Counted from the stretch's first letter, positions 33,006 to 52,217 are shown. The stretch is 64,000 nucleotides of DNA from Paenibacillus sp. MAHUQ-63 (GCF_028765165.1 NZ_JARADB010000003.1:603210-667209); one strand, 5' to 3'. Notes: a model not told the origin generated them from the letters alone. Program-made: numbers and translations.

Positions 33006-35116
33006 CTCAAGGTCACCTCCTGATACATCTGATAAAGTAATGATCCAAAGTCGCTGGTGAGGCCAATAATAATGAAAATCAACACGCCGATGACAAGCAT
33101 CGTACAGATCGTGAGGAAAATATTCATGATCGTCTCGCCGAACGTGTAATTATGGACATTCTGGATTTTCCAGAAGATGAGCAGTCCGATCCATACCGTC
33201 ATGGCGTTCCCCATGAATTGGTAGATCGACGACTCCGACATCGTCATCACATTGGACACGATGGCCAGCGGGATGCCGATGGCGATGTATGGCAGGAGAG
33301 CGTAAGCACTGCCGATAAAAATATGCTTGAACCGCCCTTCTCCCCGATAAATCGAGCTGACGAGATAGTTAGCTATAATCCAAGCGAACCAGACGATGAA
33401 GAATTGGGTGAACGTGGAGTAAATGTCCACGAACGTTTTCGGATTGAACGAGAAACTTGTCACAAATTGGCTGATAATCAGGGATGCATAGACGCAAAGC
33501 AGAATGACGCTTGCGCTCAGATAACTCCCCTTGTTCTCATAATGGATCGCGGAGAATCCGTCTATCGGGTGTTTCAAAATATGCAGCACAAGCCTTGTGT
33601 TCGCGATGAAGCGGTTCTGGCTCTTCGGCCGGTTGCGCCATCTCGTCCGGAACTCGCGATTCGCCGTCATTTTGTCCGCCGCGATGTAGAGGATGATGCC
33701 GAGCACCAGCACGCTGGCAATCCAGGAGAAATTTTGCTGCAGCCACAGCATCCTGATCTGCCAGAACGAATCGGAATACCCCTGCTGGTCTCCCGCTTCC
33801 TTGAACAAATCTTTCGCCACTTCATACTGCTCTTTCTTGAAAGCCGACTTGGCGAGCCCCAGATAAGCCGGTGCGAACTGTCCATTGAGACGGAGCACCT
33901 CTTTCCACGGCTGCTCGCTATCCTCGTAACGGCCGGCCAATGTAAGCTGGTTCGCTTGGTCGACCTTTTGCCCGAATTCCGACAAGCGGAATACTTGCAC
34001 GATATTCTCCTGATCGTCCAGCACGAACAGTTCGTTCCTGCTGTTCACATCGAGCGCGACCGGGCTTTTGAGCAGCCCGACCTGGGAGGAACCGATCGCA
34101 GAGGCGCCGCCCCAGAAGTAGAGCAAATTGCCTGAGGCGTCATAATGGCTGATATATTTATTTTGCTGATCGACTACGATCATGTTACCGCTCTGATCTA
34201 CGGCAACGTCGCTCAATTGAGGTCCTGTGACGACCCCTTCCGCCGGAACGTCCCATGGGGCGGTTTCCCCGAACGGTTTGGAGGAGCCGCGAAGCAAGTT
34301 GTCGCCTTTGACGTTCAGCTTCTTCAATTGATTCGTTGTCGCGGTTCCGCCGGTGACGGTGAAGATGTACCCGTTCTTATCCGTAGCTACGCTGTTGATC
34401 GGTTCCGGCCGCTTGGCGACCTCGTTGGCGTACATTGTCTTCGTGTACAGCATTCGCTTCAAGGCATCCAAAGGCGAAAGCGCCGTGTTGTTAGCGCCGA
34501 AGAAGCCCTGGAATTTGCCTTTCGGGTCAATCATCACAAGCCCTTCATAACTGCCGTGTACGGCGACATACATGAATTCACGCTCGTCGACCATGACCTT
34601 GGCCGGATCGAATACGAACGTTTCGGGGATATAGCGGGATTCCGGACGTTTGTACTCCTGCACCAGCTTGCCGCTGGCGTCCAGCTTGAGCACCCGCTTA
34701 TTCCCCGTATCGGCGACATAGATGCTGCCGTCACCGGTAACGAATACGCCTTCCGGTTTATTGAAAGGATTGTCGGGCAGTGTAATGTACCTTAGGAGCT
34801 TCCCGGTTTCCGTCATATGCACGAGCCGGTTATTGCCCGTATCGGCGATATAAACTTCCCCCTTCGCATCGATGAAAATATCTTTCGGATTCTTCATCGG
34901 CGAGCTGATCAGCGCCTTGCTGGCGGGATCCGTCGCGGTCAAATTTTGCCCGATGACACCCAGTGGAAAATATGACGGCTGAAGCCAGATCAGATTGCCC
35001 CGGCTATCCTTCGTATAGGTGGAGTACTTCACCGAGGCATATGCTGATGCTGGCCATAGTGCAGCGCATAAGAGGATGCAGGTTATTACGAACAGCCCCC
35101 ACTTATGGATTTTCAT
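33002..35116 (-). CDS. NHL-repeat beta-propeller / Yip1-domain membrane protein
   Basis: 704 aa from ATGAAAATCCATAAG, with GGAGGG upstream; the longer open frame lies within the GH106 gene. Signal peptide or helix, then NHL-like propeller repeats (about 60-430) with IYVADTGNKRVLKLD and VYIADTGNNRLVHMT. A short TPR-like segment (EQPWKEVLRLNGQFAPAYL ... YEVAKDLFKEAG) and a membrane helix lead to a C-terminal Yip1-type domain with five or six spans (from about 530). The propeller is outside the cell. It starts 14 bp inside the end of the GH106 gene and overlaps the DUF5696 gene by 4 bp. It probably acts as a scaffold or sensor for the ABC transporter. Confidence 0.85.
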   Translation of the reverse strand: MKIHKWGLFVITCILLCAALWPASAYASVKYSTYTKDSRGNLIWLQPSYFPLGVIGQNLTATDPASKALISSPMKNPKDIFIDAKGEVYIADTGNNRLVHMTETGKLLRYITLPDNPFNKPEGVFVTGDGSIYVADTGNKRVLKLDASGKLVQEYKRPESRYIPETFVFDPAKVMVDEREFMYVAVHGSYEGLVMIDPKGKFQGFFGANNTALSPLDALKRMLYTKTMYANEVAKRPEPINSVATDKNGYIFTVTGGTATTNQLKKLNVKGDNLLRGSSKPFGETAPWDVPAEGVVTGPQLSDVAVDQSGNMIVVDQQNKYISHYDASGNLLYFWGGASAIGSSQVGLLKSPVALDVNSRNELFVLDDQENIVQVFRLSEFGQKVDQANQLTLAGRYEDSEQPWKEVLRLNGQFAPAYLGLAKSAFKKEQYEVAKDLFKEAGDQQGYSDSFWQIRMLWLQQNFSWIASVLVLGIILYIAADKMTANREFRTRWRNRPKSQNRFIANTRLVLHILKHPIDGFSAIHYENKGSYLSASVILLCVYASLIISQFVTSFSFNPKTFVDIYSTFTQFFIVWFAWIIANYLVSSIYRGEGRFKHIFIGSAYALLPYIAIGIPLAIVSNVMTMSESSIYQFMGNAMTVWIGLLIFWKIQNVHNYTFGETIMNIFLTICTMLVIGVLIFIIIGLTSDFGSLLYQMYQEVTLR

Positions 35117-38100
35117 GCTCAACCCTCCGTTTCCATCTCTCTGTGTATAAATTAATTTGCCCAAATAAGCCATAAGGGCGCAGCCGATAGTCCGGGGTGA
35201 AATGCTGCCCTTCTTGGCGGAAGGACGCCCAGCTCGTTGTCGCACTCTCGCCGGCCGCCTGATGGAACGGCCCCAGCATATTGCGCGGGCTGCCCATCAC
35301 TTCGATCTCAATCCTGTTCGGACCCTTGTGAAGCCGTTCCGTGAGATCAAGGCGGTTCGCAGCCCGCCATGGTATATGCCCGGCGTGCTCGCCGTTCACC
35401 CGCACCTCGGCGGTCACTGCCGCATAATCGCCAAGCGCAAGCACCTTCCGGCTGTCCGTCAGGTCGTCCGCTTGAACGTCGAAATGATAAATCATGCTGC
35501 CGCTGTAGTGCGGATAACCTTGTTCGCACCAGTCTCCGAACGACAATTCTTCCGGTTCGTCCGTTATGCGCCTTGCCTTATCTACGCCGAACGAGCCGAT
35601 CACATAAATATCCTCCACTTCCATCCGGTTCAGATAGCCGCACGATAAGATCAACTCGTTCTCCCCAGCCTTTAAGCCGGGTAACGGGATCTTGTCGAAC
35701 GTCCTATCGAGGAACCATCCCTCCGGCCGGTTCGCCACAGGCTCCCCATTAAGCTGGATCTCGTAATATTCCGCCGATTCTACAACGGCATATACGGGCT
35801 CTTGCGGTACGGCTGCAGCCTGGAACGTGAATTTGAATTCGACCTTCTGCCCGTCTTGGGGATGAGGCTCGTGAATCCATTTATACCTCTGCTCGATGCC
35901 GTTGCCATACACCTGCCTCATGCCCAAAGCTTCCCGAACGGCCCGCTGGGCTTGCCAAACTTCCATCCCGCTCGACCACTCGCCTCCCGCCATGCGGTAG
36001 GAACAAATGTCCAGCGTCAATACGTTTGGCTCTGTCCGGGTGAACTTGCACACGGGCCCCAGCTCCTGTGCGACCGCTGCGGGTTGTACAGGCCGTTCCT
36101 CTTTCACAGCTGACTGCCGGCTTGACTTATGCCAGACGTACAGCTTGGAATCCGCGGGACCGAACTCCTCCTGGAAGATGGCGCAGCCGTCTTCGAAGCT
36201 CGTGGCTACCGCCTTGACCTCGCCGGTCAAAGCACACCATTCCTCCATATGACCGGTTTCGTTCTCCATCGCAACGGAGATGGTTACGCGGCGGCTGCGC
36301 TCGCGGTTGTTGTTGACGGCGAAGAGCGCCAGGCTGTCTCCCAAATCCCTTAACATATACAGGAAATCGGAGCATTCTCGGTCATCCGCTTCCCGGATGC
36401 TGACCTTCCTTGGCAGCCGCTGCTCCAACGCCGCAATGGCTTGCTCCGCATCCGGAACAAGAGTCATCTGCGGATGTTCGTAGAGGCCGGACAGAAGGCT
36501 CGTTTCCCTGCCCTCCAGCATGGCGGGGCGGGGGCCGACCGCGATCGCCCGGCCTCCTCCGTCCAAGAACTGCATCAGCAAGCGAAACGTACTGCCGAGC
36601 ATCGTCCGAATTTCCGGGATGACGACAACCCGGTATTCCGCTGCACCGACGGTCAGCTGATCTCCGCGGACGGCGCCGGTCTCGGCCATGATCGTCTCAT
36701 CGCCGAGATCGACATCGTAGTGCGCCCTGAGCAGCTTGCCGAGAAATTCGTTGTACGCATGGCCGTACTTGTTCGCCGCAGAAACGTCGGGGTCTTTGCC
36801 ACGGGCCGGAAACCCGTAAGGCGCCGTGCCGATCATGCTCCATGCCGTCGAAGCCGGATGCAGCACGAGAACGTCGCGAACCGGACGCCCTTCGCTCAGA
36901 ACGGCAGACAGTCTGGCGAAATAATGTTCGATGACGGCATTGTATTTCCACCAGCTCGTGTTGTAATTGAAGACCGGCGGATAATCCCGCTTCCGGCATC
37001 CCTTGATGGAATAAAGCGCCAAATGCTGGGATCGCAGATTCACGCCGAGCACGAACTGAAAGTCCCCGATCCATCTCTGCCCTTCGAACGTGAAGCCCCA
37101 GCCCGTGCAGCCGTAAGTTTCGGTAAGGACGAATCTTCGATCGTATTGATGGGCAACGCTGGTGCATTGCTTGACAGTTATGTATTCGTTCGTCTGTTCG
37201 TTCAACATGTCGATGCCCGGAACGTGCTGATAGCGGTAATTGGGCATCACCGCCCCGCAAACCCGGGTGGCTGTGCCCAAATTGTTCTCCCAGAGATAAT
37301 GGCCGGTGAAGGACAGGTTATGGTTCCCGCACCATTCGCCGATTTGTTTGGAGTAGGATTCGCTGAACCGTTCGGTGATCGTCCGCCAATAATCGTGACG
37401 TACCTCTGCGGATCGCTCCCCGTTGAAATACAAGTATGGGACAAGATCCAGCAAATCGTATCCGCGTTTCTCCTGAAAATAATCAGGCAGGGACCAGCTC
37501 CACGGCATCCAGCCGCGCCCTTCCGTGAACTTGCAGTGGCGGTCGTGGATGCTCGGTTCGTCGGTGAAAACGCCGCGGACCGTTTTGCCGAAATGCCCGC
37601 CCACTTCCCGCTTGTAAGCTTCATACGTAATGTCGATGAACGCCTGCACGGAGTCGGGATTCAACTGATCCGGCGGCGCCTCATCGTTGAACCAGGCGCT
37701 CCGCTCCGACACCTCGACACGAAAGACGAGCAGCGCGGCATCCGCATCTCCGTCCGCAGCGGCGGCACCCGGTTGAAGCCGCTCGCAGTGAAGCAATTCC
37801 CTGTCGCGGATGACGGCTCTGAACAATGCCACGGCATCATTCAAGGAAGCGGCCCCATCGGCTGCCACTTCAGACGCCGCAGTGCCGCGGAGCACCTCCA
37901 TTGTCAGGCCCTTGGCACGGAAAGCATCACCGCCGCGCGCCTGCACGAGGCCGCCGGCAAAGCCCGACGGCCAGCGGTCCTCGTCATACAGCCACGCCTG
38001 CATCCCGAGCGCCTCCGCGGTCTCCACCGTCTCGCGAACGAGCTCCATCCATTGTTCGCTCATATAGACGGTTTCCAGCCCATCGCGCGAATGAATGAAG

Positions 38101-38235
38101 AATCCGCCCATGCCTTGGTCCTTCATTTGCCTCACTTGCCGCTTCAGCTCTTCCTCCTCCAAGTCGTCGTTCCATGCCCAGAACGGCAGCGACCTGTATT
38201 CGGCGGACGGATTTGCAAATTGGCGGCGCAGTCGC

Positions 38236-38249
<14 letters not shown>
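35103..38249 (-). CDS. GH106-like alpha-L-rhamnosidase
   Basis: 1048 aa from GTGGAAGCGACT, with AAGGAGG 9 bp upstream. N-terminal catalytic region PFWAWNDDLEEEELKRQ, FIHSRDG and WLYDEDRWPSG, which is the hallmark opening of GH106-type proteins. The conserved acidic segments VFTDEPSIH and VLTETYGCTGWG lie in the central barrel. A C-terminal galactose-binding-like beta-sandwich (about 930-1030; VRVNGEHAGHIPWRAANRLDLT) is of the GH2 sugar-binding type. No signal peptide, so cytoplasmic. Expected to remove terminal alpha-L-rhamnose from imported oligosaccharides. Members of this clan vary in specificity, so the substrate is tentative. Confidence 0.78.
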
Positions 38250-45555
<7,306 letters not shown>

Positions 45556-48500
45556 TTGACACACTCCCCTTTCTTGCTGAACAAAGCTAACAAGAGTCGG
45601 TCCAATGTCGGATTGAAGCCTACTCTGCCCATTAGCGGCATGCAGACGAAGATCACCAGACCTTGCCCCAATCGTTTGAGCCCGACCACAGGCAGCTTAC
45701 GCTTCCCGCTTGCTCCGCTGTTCGGCTGATAAGCGAAGACGATGGGCTCGATTCCTTCGCCCTGCAGATGGCTGTTGGTCACGCCGTCGATCCGATCGGT
45801 CGTCAAATTATATAGATAAGAGAAGTCATCCGGCTGCAGGCCCGGGATGTCGAGCTCTCCGGCTTGTATAGAAAGCGTATACACTTCTCTTAATTTCACG
45901 GTCTGAACTTGCGTTTCATCCAGATCCCACACACCGTTATCCGAGTGTTTCAATAAACAAACGGCCGTTGCGCCACTGCGTATTTTCGTCAGCAAGGAAG
46001 CTCTGTGCTGTTCGAATACTTCCGGCGAAGTGACGACAAACGTGCTGCCCGCCGCCGCTTCGTTCGAATAACGCTCGCCTGCAACTTGCAGCAGCGACCC
46101 GACAAGCTCCGATGCCGAATCGAGATAAACGATTTTCGCTTGTTTTGGATAGCCCGCTCTCGCGAAGGCATCAAATGCGAATCGTTCGGCGTTGAGCGTA
46201 TTCCCGTTCTCGTCCAGCAGGTTCGCATCCACATACAAAGTCTTGCGGTCAGCAACCGTCGGTACGGAGAATCGGATCGAACCTCCATACTGGGAGGAAG
46301 CTACCGGTATAGAGGCGGCTATTTCGTAATGGCCGTATTCCCTGGAATCGTCCCGCAGCGTCGCCACGATGCGGCAGCGTCCGTATTCCTTCGCCGTATC
46401 GTTCAGAAGCCATGTCTCAATCTCCAGCGTTTCGCCTTCATACGCCTTCCACCGGTCGCATCGCAGGTTCACGCGCACAGGCTCCAAGCATGCCTTGTAA
46501 GTAAAATATGCCGGTTTGGGTATGCGGTCGACGCCTACAAGCGCTTTCATCCAACCTGCCGGCCAAGCATCGATAAGCAGGTGGATGGCTGTCGACACGA
46601 TTCGGTCGGATCTTCTGCGCCAAGCATCCGTCATCAGCTTCGTCGCCAGACTCTGATGCTTCTGGCTAGCCTCGATCCATTCGCGCAGCGTATGCTGCTC
46701 GGCGTACCAATCGCCGTGAAGATTGTACGTTTGTGCGCCATGGATCACATTCGGCAGCCATTGGTCCTCTTGGGAGGCGGGCAGCCAGTCCTTCGGATAG
46801 CGGGCATGCATCAGTTCCGCATGATCCAGTCCTTCCGTCCCGTACTCGCCGCACCCGGCCTTCCAGCCGTCTCTGATCGTCGGCAAGTAGCCTTTATACA
46901 TTTTCCCTACCGAAATCACATTGTTCGTATACCACAGATTGTAGCAATGGAAATCGGGCAGTCCCTCACGGGTTGGCGGGTTGTAATCACCCTCCGCATT
47001 TTTCACGACACGGTCGGGATTCTCAACGAAGATCGCCTGCCTGGAAGCAACGAAGAAGGCTTCGAGCTCATTCCGGTGTAAGAAGCGGTGCCCCTTGCGC
47101 CGTTTCTCCGTCCGTGAAGGCTCATTGATGAGCGAGACCATGATGGAGGACGGATGACTGCGGATCAGACGCTCCATCTCCGCCGCCTGCTTCACCCCTT
47201 CGACGAACTGGTTCCGGCGAATGAATCCGAACGTAGGCAAATCGCATTGATGCATCATGCCGAGCATATCGAAATAATCGTAAATCTCTTCTTGCACCGG
47301 CCGCTGCGTAACCCGATAGAAATTCATATTCGCGATCTTCGCGATCAGGATATCATCGATAAGCTGATCGAAATCGTTGTTCATGACGCACTGCTGCAGA
47401 TGTCCCATTTCATTAGCGCCACGCAGTATAATCGGTTTATTGTTCAAATAGAGCGTGCCTTTCGAAGGCTCCATTTCGTCCATATGGAATTTGCGCATAC
47501 CGAAAATTCGATCTCTGCTGTCCGTGCAATCTTCGCCGTTCCTGATCTGAATTCGCGCCGCATACAGCAGCGGAGAATCGGGCTCCCATAATTGGAATGA
47601 CGGGAAATCCACCTTGTAGCGGAAATAATTGATGCCCGGTCCGGCATAAGCAACCGTGAACGAGATCGGGCCGACGCCTTCGCCCTCGAAATTGTTCGGC
47701 ATGATGTCCAGATTCAGCTCGAAATTTTCCACAATTTGCGTCGTCGTGTTCACGGCATCGATCCATACTTCCACCGATCCGCTGTCAATATCCGGCCTTA
47801 TGAACACGTCCTGGATGAACAACTCGGAACGCTGTTCCAAATAAACATGATTGTAGATCCCCGCTCCCGGCGGGCAGTGGTTCCAGCCGTCGTTAGGATC
47901 GTCCCAGCCCGGACCCGTCGCTGCATAAATTTTGTCGCCATCGAGCTTCGTTCCGCCGACACCCATCATCGGGAAATCGGTGTGCACCTCAACGACCAAT
48001 GTGTTCTGCTCTTGCAAGAAATCGGTCACATCAAATTCAAATGGCGCGAAGAAGCCTTCGTGACTGCCGATGCATTTGTGATTCAAATAAACTGTCGTTT
48101 TATAGTCAACACCCTTGAACACGATGTAAACCCGTTTGCCGGCAGGAATAGCGGGATACGCAAACTGGCTGCGGTAAAATCCGGTCCACTTGCCTTTCTC
48201 CCCTGTAGGACCGCGGAAATCAGGAATCGTGACTTCCTCCCAGTCCCCCGCTCCCTCGAGCACACGGGTAAAATCGGTATCGGCCGGTGTCTGATAGCGG
48301 AATTGAAACTTGCTGCATAGCTGGCGGTCCCGCTGAAAAGCCGAAGACGGTGCCAAGCTGCGCATATACGGGCGGTACTTCTGGCGCAATTGCTTCAGTT
48401 CTTCCTGAAAGGCAGCCAACTGCTCGTCGAACGTTAGGCTGACGGTACGCATAGCCCCTTCCGTTCCCGGTGCGAAATATTTTTTCTCATATGTGATAGG

Positions 48501-48608
48501 CGGAATGTCCCGCAGTTCCTCTTTATTTCCGGGATGCTCGCGAAACGCGATTTCCGCGAACTGATCCAAACGTTTTGTCGGCTCCAATCAGATCTCCACC
48601 TTACCTCG

Positions 48609-50261
48609 TCATTCCTGCACAATGTCAAAATCTAACGCAAATCCTTCTTCATCCTGCGGGTACATCCGCACTTCCGTTGACCCGAAACGCTGTGTCCACA
48701 CCCGCTTCTCGCCCAAGAACGGCTCTACAGCCTCTCTTGCTTCGCTTCCCAGGAAATCGCCGGTAACGATCCACTTGCCGAAGCCCGCCTTGCCGCTTTC
48801 CTTGAAGCGTTCCGGACCATCCGCCGGGAGAAGCCAGTCGGCGATAACGACGACGGCGCCCTCTTCCGCTTTCTTGACGATGTTCGCGAATGCAGCTGGG
48901 GACAGCGTCGAACCGCCAACAACAATTAACTTAGGCTGGCCCAATTGTTCGGCCGTTACGTGCTCGTCAAATGCCAGTACATTGTTCACCGGATAAAATA
49001 AAGGATGCACCCGCCTGCCCTCTGCACCCGTAAATCCTTGCTTCAACGGGAACCGGTCGAGAGGCACTTCCCGCTTCAGCTGATGTCTCGGGAAATCGTA
49101 TCCCGGAATATGCATGCAGCTGCCGTGAGCGGGGATCGTCCCCCGGCTGAGCAGATGCCAGATGTGAAACACGCTCTGGCTTCGCTCGATGTCCTGCGCG
49201 TTCCGCAGGCGATTGCCGAAAAGCCGCTCGTTCTGGCCATAATTCGCGTCATCCGAATGAATGACGGCAATGTGCGGGGCCGCCTCGGCATGAGACCAAG
49301 TCAGCCGATGCTCGGGTATAAACTTGCGGACGAATTGCTGCCATACTTCGCCGAATTCCGTTTTGGCGAAGCCTTTTGGCCCGTGCTCCAGCAAAACATC
49401 GATATTTTCTACGAACAAATGGGACGGACCCATGAAATATCCCAGCTTCAAAGCGGACTCGAATTCCTGCGGCGAATGACCCGGGAATCCGGGAAAGCGC
49501 GTGAACCACGGTCCGGTGTCAGGCCCCCATAGGTCGGCGCAGATCCACAGCGCCCTGCCGTACTGCTTCGCCGCCCCTAAAGCTGTAGAGAGCTGCAGCG
49601 ATTGGAACGACTCTTTCATGATTTTGGGGCACACATCCATGCCGGCTCTGGCATGCGTATGAAACATCGTCGGAAACACTTGCTCCGAGATCAATGGCAC
49701 GGATGTGCCCGTTCCCCCTGCACGCTCCGCCAGCTGCTGAACGTGCTCCGCTTGTGTTCGAACGGCTTGCTCCACCTTGCTTCGCGAGTTCGCCGCATCC
49801 AATCCGTCCGTGTCGGCCCAGTGCGGATACCATCCGTCTTTGCGGTACTGGCCGGCGTTAATTTGCAAATGCTCCGGCTCGTCATACAGCAAGCCGATGC
49901 AACGCCCGGATGCGGCTGCCTGGATGACGTCCTTGTCGGCAATATCGTACCGGTTCGTTCCTTCCACCCACGGACCGTTAATGTTGCCGTATTCGTTGCC
50001 GAGGCAAATGTCCATTCCCGCTGCCGTAACATCCCGGACCACCTCTGCCAGATCGGCACCCGGCAGCACATGATGAACGTAGAAGTCCGCTCCCAGCTCC
50101 TGCATACCGGTAACGAAAGCTCCGGCATCCGGTTTCGGATCTTGCGAGGGGTAGACGCTGCCTGTTCCCGTCCGCATCACGAGATCCGATGCCTCGCCTG
50201 CCCATGGATCCTGCCACGCGACAACAGGCCCTTGAATACCCAGTTTCGGTTTATGCGTCAC
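48609..50261 (-). CDS. Unknown TIM-barrel protein, possible glycosidase
   Basis: 550 aa from GTGACGCATAAACC, overlapping the stop of the TIM-barrel isomerase by 11 bp. It alternates beta strand and helix like a TIM barrel in the first ~350 residues. Acidic segments that could be catalytic are ICLGNEYGN, LLYDEPEHL, ICADLWGPDTGPW and HLFVENIDVL. The last ~200 residues (PKLIVVGGSTLSPAAF, GAVVVIADWLL) look like a flavodoxin-like domain, an arrangement found in GH42-type and other clan GH-A enzymes. No signal peptide. I recognise no family. Position within a glycosidase run makes hydrolysis of a glycoside the best guess. Confidence 0.75.
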   Translation of the reverse strand: MTHKPKLGIQGPVVAWQDPWAGEASDLVMRTGTGSVYPSQDPKPDAGAFVTGMQELGADFYVHHVLPGADLAEVVRDVTAAGMDICLGNEYGNINGPWVEGTNRYDIADKDVIQAAASGRCIGLLYDEPEHLQINAGQYRKDGWYPHWADTDGLDAANSRSKVEQAVRTQAEHVQQLAERAGGTGTSVPLISEQVFPTMFHTHARAGMDVCPKIMKESFQSLQLSTALGAAKQYGRALWICADLWGPDTGPWFTRFPGFPGHSPQEFESALKLGYFMGPSHLFVENIDVLLEHGPKGFAKTEFGEVWQQFVRKFIPEHRLTWSHAEAAPHIAVIHSDDANYGQNERLFGNRLRNAQDIERSQSVFHIWHLLSRGTIPAHGSCMHIPGYDFPRHQLKREVPLDRFPLKQGFTGAEGRRVHPLFYPVNNVLAFDEHVTAEQLGQPKLIVVGGSTLSPAAFANIVKKAEEGAVVVIADWLLPADGPERFKESGKAGFGKWIVTGDFLGSEAREAVEPFLGEKRVWTQRFGSTEVRMYPQDEEGFALDFDIVQE

Positions 50262-51126
50262 CGGCGTGTTTCACTCCCCTGCTGGCTTCCACATGCTCGA
50301 AGGAATGGCGGATGATTGCCAGGCAATCGTCGACTTCTTCAGGCTTGGCATGCTCCAGAATGAGGGGGACCTCCGGCATCCGGCGGGACAGAAGCTCCGC
50401 ATACACGTGCCAGTCCGCCTGCCCTGCTCCCACGCGCGGAGTCGTGAACCCTTCGGTTCCGTACAGCGCATCCTTGGCATGCGCGATCGGGCAATTGGCG
50501 CCGATCTGGTCGAACATTTTGGTCATCGCTTCCTGCTGTCTGGTCAAATCTTCCTGCGTCAGATAGTTGAAAGGATCCATGATGAACGCCAGCCCCTCCG
50601 TTCCCAAGCGCTGCAGCATTTCTGCGGCCTGGTCCGTGCTTGCAAGCACATTGAGCACGAAGCCTTCGGCAAGCAGTACGGCATCGTTCTTCACCGCCCT
50701 GTTGCGCAGCCGGTCCGTAATCTGCAGCAGCTGCTCCCATGCCTCTGGCGTGCGATTGCCTTCGTAATCGCGCCAAGCATTAGTCGGATGCAGACTGCCT
50801 GTTTCGGTCGCGATATACCTAGTTCCGTAGACCGAACATAGGTCGATCATCCGCTCTAATTGTTCGAGCTTCGTTTCTCTTTTCGACAAATTCGGATTCA
50901 TCAAATTCGTATACCCCGATAAACCGACGATACGGATGCCTCTTTGCTCGAAAATGGAGCGAATTTTCTCTGCGCGCACCGGCGAGAGCGGCTGGTCATC
51001 CATGACCTGAACGGCTTGCTTGGGATCCAGCTGCACATAACGCATGCCCTTGCTGCGCGCGTCTTCCGCCATCGCCTCTGCGCTCCAGCCCATATAGACA
51101 TAACTCATAAAACCGAGTTCATTCAT
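50251..51126 (-). CDS. Sugar phosphate isomerase/epimerase-family TIM barrel
   Basis: 291 aa, ATG overlapping the stop of the Gfo/Idh gene by 4 bp, with GAAAGGAAG upstream. AP-endonuclease-2-type TIM barrel with SGYTN, TETGSLHP, LLAEGFV, IMDPFNYLT, IAHAKDA and LILEHAK, which give the expected metal-ligand acids and histidine. Paralogue of 10765-11667, though divergent outside these motifs. Each of the two sits directly downstream of its own Gfo/Idh partner. Likely acts on the keto-sugar made by that dehydrogenase. Confidence 0.88.
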   Translation of the reverse strand: MNELGFMSYVYMGWSAEAMAEDARSKGMRYVQLDPKQAVQVMDDQPLSPVRAEKIRSIFEQRGIRIVGLSGYTNLMNPNLSKRETKLEQLERMIDLCSVYGTRYIATETGSLHPTNAWRDYEGNRTPEAWEQLLQITDRLRNRAVKNDAVLLAEGFVLNVLASTDQAAEMLQRLGTEGLAFIMDPFNYLTQEDLTRQQEAMTKMFDQIGANCPIAHAKDALYGTEGFTTPRVGAGQADWHVYAELLSRRMPEVPLILEHAKPEEVDDCLAIIRHSFEHVEASRGVKHAGDA

Positions 51127-52217
51127 CCCACAACGCTTCCTTTCAGCACATCCGTTCTTTCCACCACACAGCCTTGTTGGCTCGATGCGACCATCGCCGT
51201 GGTCAAAGCAACGGTTTGCAGGTTATCCTCCGATGTGACCGGCGGGAGCTCGCCTTCTTCCAAAGCCGTCATGAACGCAATCATCGAACCGGCGAATGCG
51301 TCCGGGAACCAGCTTCCTTTGAGCTTGATCTCGTGCACGGCGTTTTTGTGCTTGTTCAGTGCCATGTACAGCGCATCCTGCGTGCACCAGAGGCTTCCTT
51401 CCGTGCCGTCGATCCACCACGTATTGCCGTGCGAGCGGTTCGCTTTGGCAATATTGTTGAAATGCAGCGTTGCCATCAGCGGGTTCCGGCCGCCCTTCGG
51501 CCCGAACTCCACGTTCGCCGAGTAGATGAGCGGGCTGACGGCATTTTGCCCCGGAAGCTGCGCTGTCGTGCAGTGCACCCTGGACCATTCCTCCTGATGA
51601 GGATTGAAATGCCGGCACAGGTCCACATAGTGAACGCCGTGGTCTACAATGTTGAAGTTCTCCATCTGCGTCCACCATCTCCCAGCCTGGTCTTGATAGG
51701 AACGCATATTATGATAAATGCTGTAGATTTCACCTATGAGGTCTTGTTCAAGCACCGTCTTTAGTGCTTTGTGGGCCGGCGCCCAGCGGGCTTGCTGATT
51801 GACGCCAAGGACAATGCCGAGCCGGTTGGCTTCGTCGCTCAGACGCTGTGCCTGGGGCAAATTCAGCGCCAACGGCTTCTGGCATAAGACCGGTCGCGGG
51901 GCTTTCCCGATCTCTCTCAGCACTTCCAGACGCGGTTCGGGATGGATCGCGAGATCGATTACCCCTACATCCTCCCGCTCCAGCAGCTCATTCACATTCG
52001 TCGTCCAGAATGGGATATCGAATTTCTCGGCTGTGGCGCGCGCCGCATCCGCATTCACGTCGCAGCATGCAGCGATATGCAGGCCATATTTGCGGTACGC
52101 GGGCAAATGCGCCGTATTGGCGATGCTGCCGCATCCGATAAGGCCGATTCCGTATTGATTCACATTAGCGATACGCTTCTTATTGGGCAAATAATCTTCT
52201 GGTCTAATGAATTCCAT
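51123..52217 (-). CDS. Gfo/Idh/MocA-family dehydrogenase
   Basis: 364 aa, ATGGAATTC with AAGAGGTGGG upstream, first gene of the ~31-kb operon. Rossmann loop IGLIGCGSIA, acidic CCDVNAD, family motif as CQKPLAL, active-site HGVHYVDLCRHF. Paralogue of 11698-12804. Cytoplasmic NAD(P)-dependent oxidoreductase for a sugar or polyol. Promoter elements are at 52241-52292. Confidence 0.88.
   Translation of the reverse strand: MEFIRPEDYLPNKKRIANVNQYGIGLIGCGSIANTAHLPAYRKYGLHIAACCDVNADAARATAEKFDIPFWTTNVNELLEREDVGVIDLAIHPEPRLEVLREIGKAPRPVLCQKPLALNLPQAQRLSDEANRLGIVLGVNQQARWAPAHKALKTVLEQDLIGEIYSIYHNMRSYQDQAGRWWTQMENFNIVDHGVHYVDLCRHFNPHQEEWSRVHCTTAQLPGQNAVSPLIYSANVEFGPKGGRNPLMATLHFNNIAKANRSHGNTWWIDGTEGSLWCTQDALYMALNKHKNAVHEIKLKGSWFPDAFAGSMIAFMTALEEGELPPVTSEDNLQTVALTTAMVASSQQGCVVERTDVLKGSVVG

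Noticed and set aside
33002-35245. Longer N-terminus (747 aa) of the Yip1 protein
   Set aside because: The extra 43 residues lie inside the GH106 gene and precede a signal-like segment with its own GGAGGG site at 35116.
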